From Trogon surrucura (taxonomy: Eukaryota > Chordata > Aves > Trogoniformes > Trogonidae), in the NCBI GenBank assembly GCA_020746105.1, contig CM036618.1, forward strand, positions 125,974,191-126,038,190: a DNA stretch of 64,000 nucleotides, given 5' to 3'. Below the pieces are notes generated by a model. It had not been told where the DNA came from. It worked only from the letters and a program-made list of their open reading frames with translations, and ran no database searches. Positions 61,836-64,000 of this stretch are shown here, one piece after another. The position numbers and the translations under genes are program-made. The first letter of the stretch is position 1; each line of letters opens with the position of its first letter.

Positions 61836-64000
61836 AAGTCCTTGAGGAATATTACAAGCCACAGCTGGAGAACCAGCACATGGAAGAACTGCATCCATGC
61901 ATAAAGGAACAATGACCAAAAGAACCACCTTACAGAAACAAGAAATTGTCACAATAGATCAGACCAATGCAACTAGCATTTGATATTTTTTTCTTTCTTC
62001 TTTTTTGTCCCCAACAGGAACCAGGACCAGCTGTTTTACATAGAGACACACAAAAAAGTCTTGCCATTAACAGCAATGGACAACACACCACAGTGAAATT
62101 CACCCTCAGTTTCAATTGCGTAGGAGCTTGTGTTCAATTTAGACCAAATGAATCGGAACTCTTCACCCAAACACGTGGGATTCCTGCATTATCTTTCTTT
62201 TTGCATTACCCGAAGGAACACACAAGACTTCTCAAGACTTGAACTGTTGCTGGGTTCTGTGCCATTTCACAGCAATGAGGGTCTGGCTAAGTCTCCTAGC
62301 ATGGCTTAAGAGTTGAGTTACAGCTGAGCATCCTATTAGAATACTTCTCCAAATTCCACGGTATGGTGCTCTATCCTCTTTTCTTTATTAAGGCTTAAAG
62401 CCACAGTTACCTTCAGACAATCAAAAACACTGATGCTGACACAGTGGACTCGTCTATATATTCAAGTATAAGGTACTGGTAAAACTGACCATGCCACAAG
62501 CACTGTATAATTTAATTTTAACTTCTTCCCAAGTATGGCTGTGGTATATTGAGATGTACTTCTTTCAGCATTAATGAACATTCAAAGTTCAGTGTTTCAG
62601 TGTTAGCTAATTCTCTTAACAGAGCCCACCCTCCAACTATTCAAGAAGCACATGCAGACAAGATTTACACCAAGATCATGACTTGAAGATAATTCTCAAT
62701 GCTCTCTGAGTCACTATATATCTATGACAGTAAGACCTACGATAAGCTATGCTTCACTTTACTAATTAAAGATATGACTTACTAGCTCAGAAGCCAACAA
62801 ATTCTCATTGCTAGTGTAATTTTCCTGTGTACACAAAGCTTTATTATACCTCATTAAACACACTATAATGTGAAATGCCTCGCTGTCCTTGACTCCTGTC
62901 AAGATCTACGCACTCTGTGCGTGAATGGCAGCACAAAATTTTAGCCCCCACACTATACCAACTGCTGTGCTTTTCCCTCATTGCTAACCCATTCATCCCC
63001 AACCCCTGCACAACTGGCAGCAACTCTCCATTATTAAGTCCCTAATAAAATTTTTAAAAAAAATTTAAGTATTCCATAAATAGATAGAACAGAAAAGACA
63101 GGGCACCCTTTGATTAACACACATAATATATCCCACAAGGCTGAAGCTCTTAGGCAAGCAGCACTTGCCAAAAGTCATTATAATATTCTAACTCTGCATT
63201 ATAACTGTCAGAGTTCAGAGAATTTGACAATTTAATCACTGTAACATTTCTAAAAGCATATTTTACTATTATAAAAATCATAACACTGTAACTCAGAAAG
63301 CTGTGCAAAGGACTGTATTACATGAGGTCCTGTCCTCGGGTTAAAGGCACTCTCTCAAAGTAAGGACACAGCTGTGTGTCCCTAGTGTGAGGACTCTCCA
63401 TATTACAGTATTGAATAAAATAAAATTAAAATCTGCCCACATATTTCAGTCAGACAACACAACAACATTAACAGCCATGCGAGCTCCTGATGAGCTCTCA
63501 AAGGCTAATGTCTTGTAGCTTGACCCAATCACCATGAAAAATAGATTAGCTTTTATATTGTCTTCAGTACACACCAAAACAAACTCCCACTCACTACTCG
63601 GAAAATACATTATTTTAAAATGCGTATGGCAAAATAAACAAAACCAAGGAAAAAAAAATCAGTATGTGAGATCCATCCTAGGTGTAACACTAGTAAGGGT
63701 GGGGGATTCGCTCAAGTGCTGGCTCGCAGCATCAACGGCACTGTGATTTACGGCGAGCCTTTCACTTCTGGAAGTCTGTGGTCACACACGAGTGAAGTTC
63801 CAAGAAACAATCAAACCAAGAGATACAGCCACACATCTCAAATTGCTCAGCCAGCCAGCACAGCTGCTGACCTCCATACTGGTTGAATGCTTAGAGGATA
63901 AAGGTGCTGCTCACAGCTCTGAACAGAGAGCTACGGTGTAGGGTCTGCCAGCGTTGCCCTGTAGCTGTGGTTTGCCACACCAGCTGGGGACAAGGAACCA
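61836..64000. other. Non-coding sequence to window end
   Basis: No gene, RNA or named repeat is recognised. There is a palindromic A/T patch near 63049-63068 (AAATTTTTAAAAAAAATTT). The final 300 bases are somewhat more GC-rich but show no exon signal that I can support. Confidence 0.5.

Overview
The window is vertebrate nuclear DNA, almost certainly from a bird. It is AT-rich and gene-poor. It carries several CR1 LINE copies with the (ATTCTATG)n tail typical of avian CR1, plus avian-type endogenous retrovirus LTRs. The two large related LTRs look to me like a family common in bird genomes, which favours a non-galliform bird, but the species cannot be read from this sequence. There is no sign of bacterial gene organisation, rRNA, tRNA or CRISPR.

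Layout. Positions 1-2351 are unique non-coding sequence. A young, chimeric CR1 insertion fills 2352-5245: a piece of ORF1 (esterase domain) lies inverted at its left end, followed head-on by a long uninterrupted ORF2 carrying the end of the endonuclease and the whole reverse transcriptase. Older CR1 3' ends lie at 9500-10266, 44196-44674 and 61747-61835, all on the + strand. Three solo LTRs follow: one of about 755 bp at 33499-34253 (+), and two members of one 1.2-kb family at 37122-38324 (-) and 59321-60511 (+). Each of those two is bounded by a perfect 5-bp target duplication (GTAGG; AAAGC). A purine-only minisatellite of about 15 nine-base units sits at 42025-42160.

The only host-gene candidate I can support is a short internal exon on the minus strand (13128-13204). 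It has a pyrimidine tract, AG and GT splice signals, and encodes a textbook leucine-zipper heptad pattern. If it is real, much of the window is probably intron of a minus-strand coiled-coil gene, which I cannot name. The remaining sequence is repeat-poor non-coding DNA with small local structures (tandem dimers, palindromes, homopolymers, clustered nuclear-receptor-like half-sites).

I did not find an undescribed multi-gene system. The most informative observations are the inverted ORF1/ORF2 architecture of the CR1, the intact reverse transcriptase frame, the extended inverted-repeat ends and overlapping open frames of the 1.2-kb LTRs, and the zipper exon.
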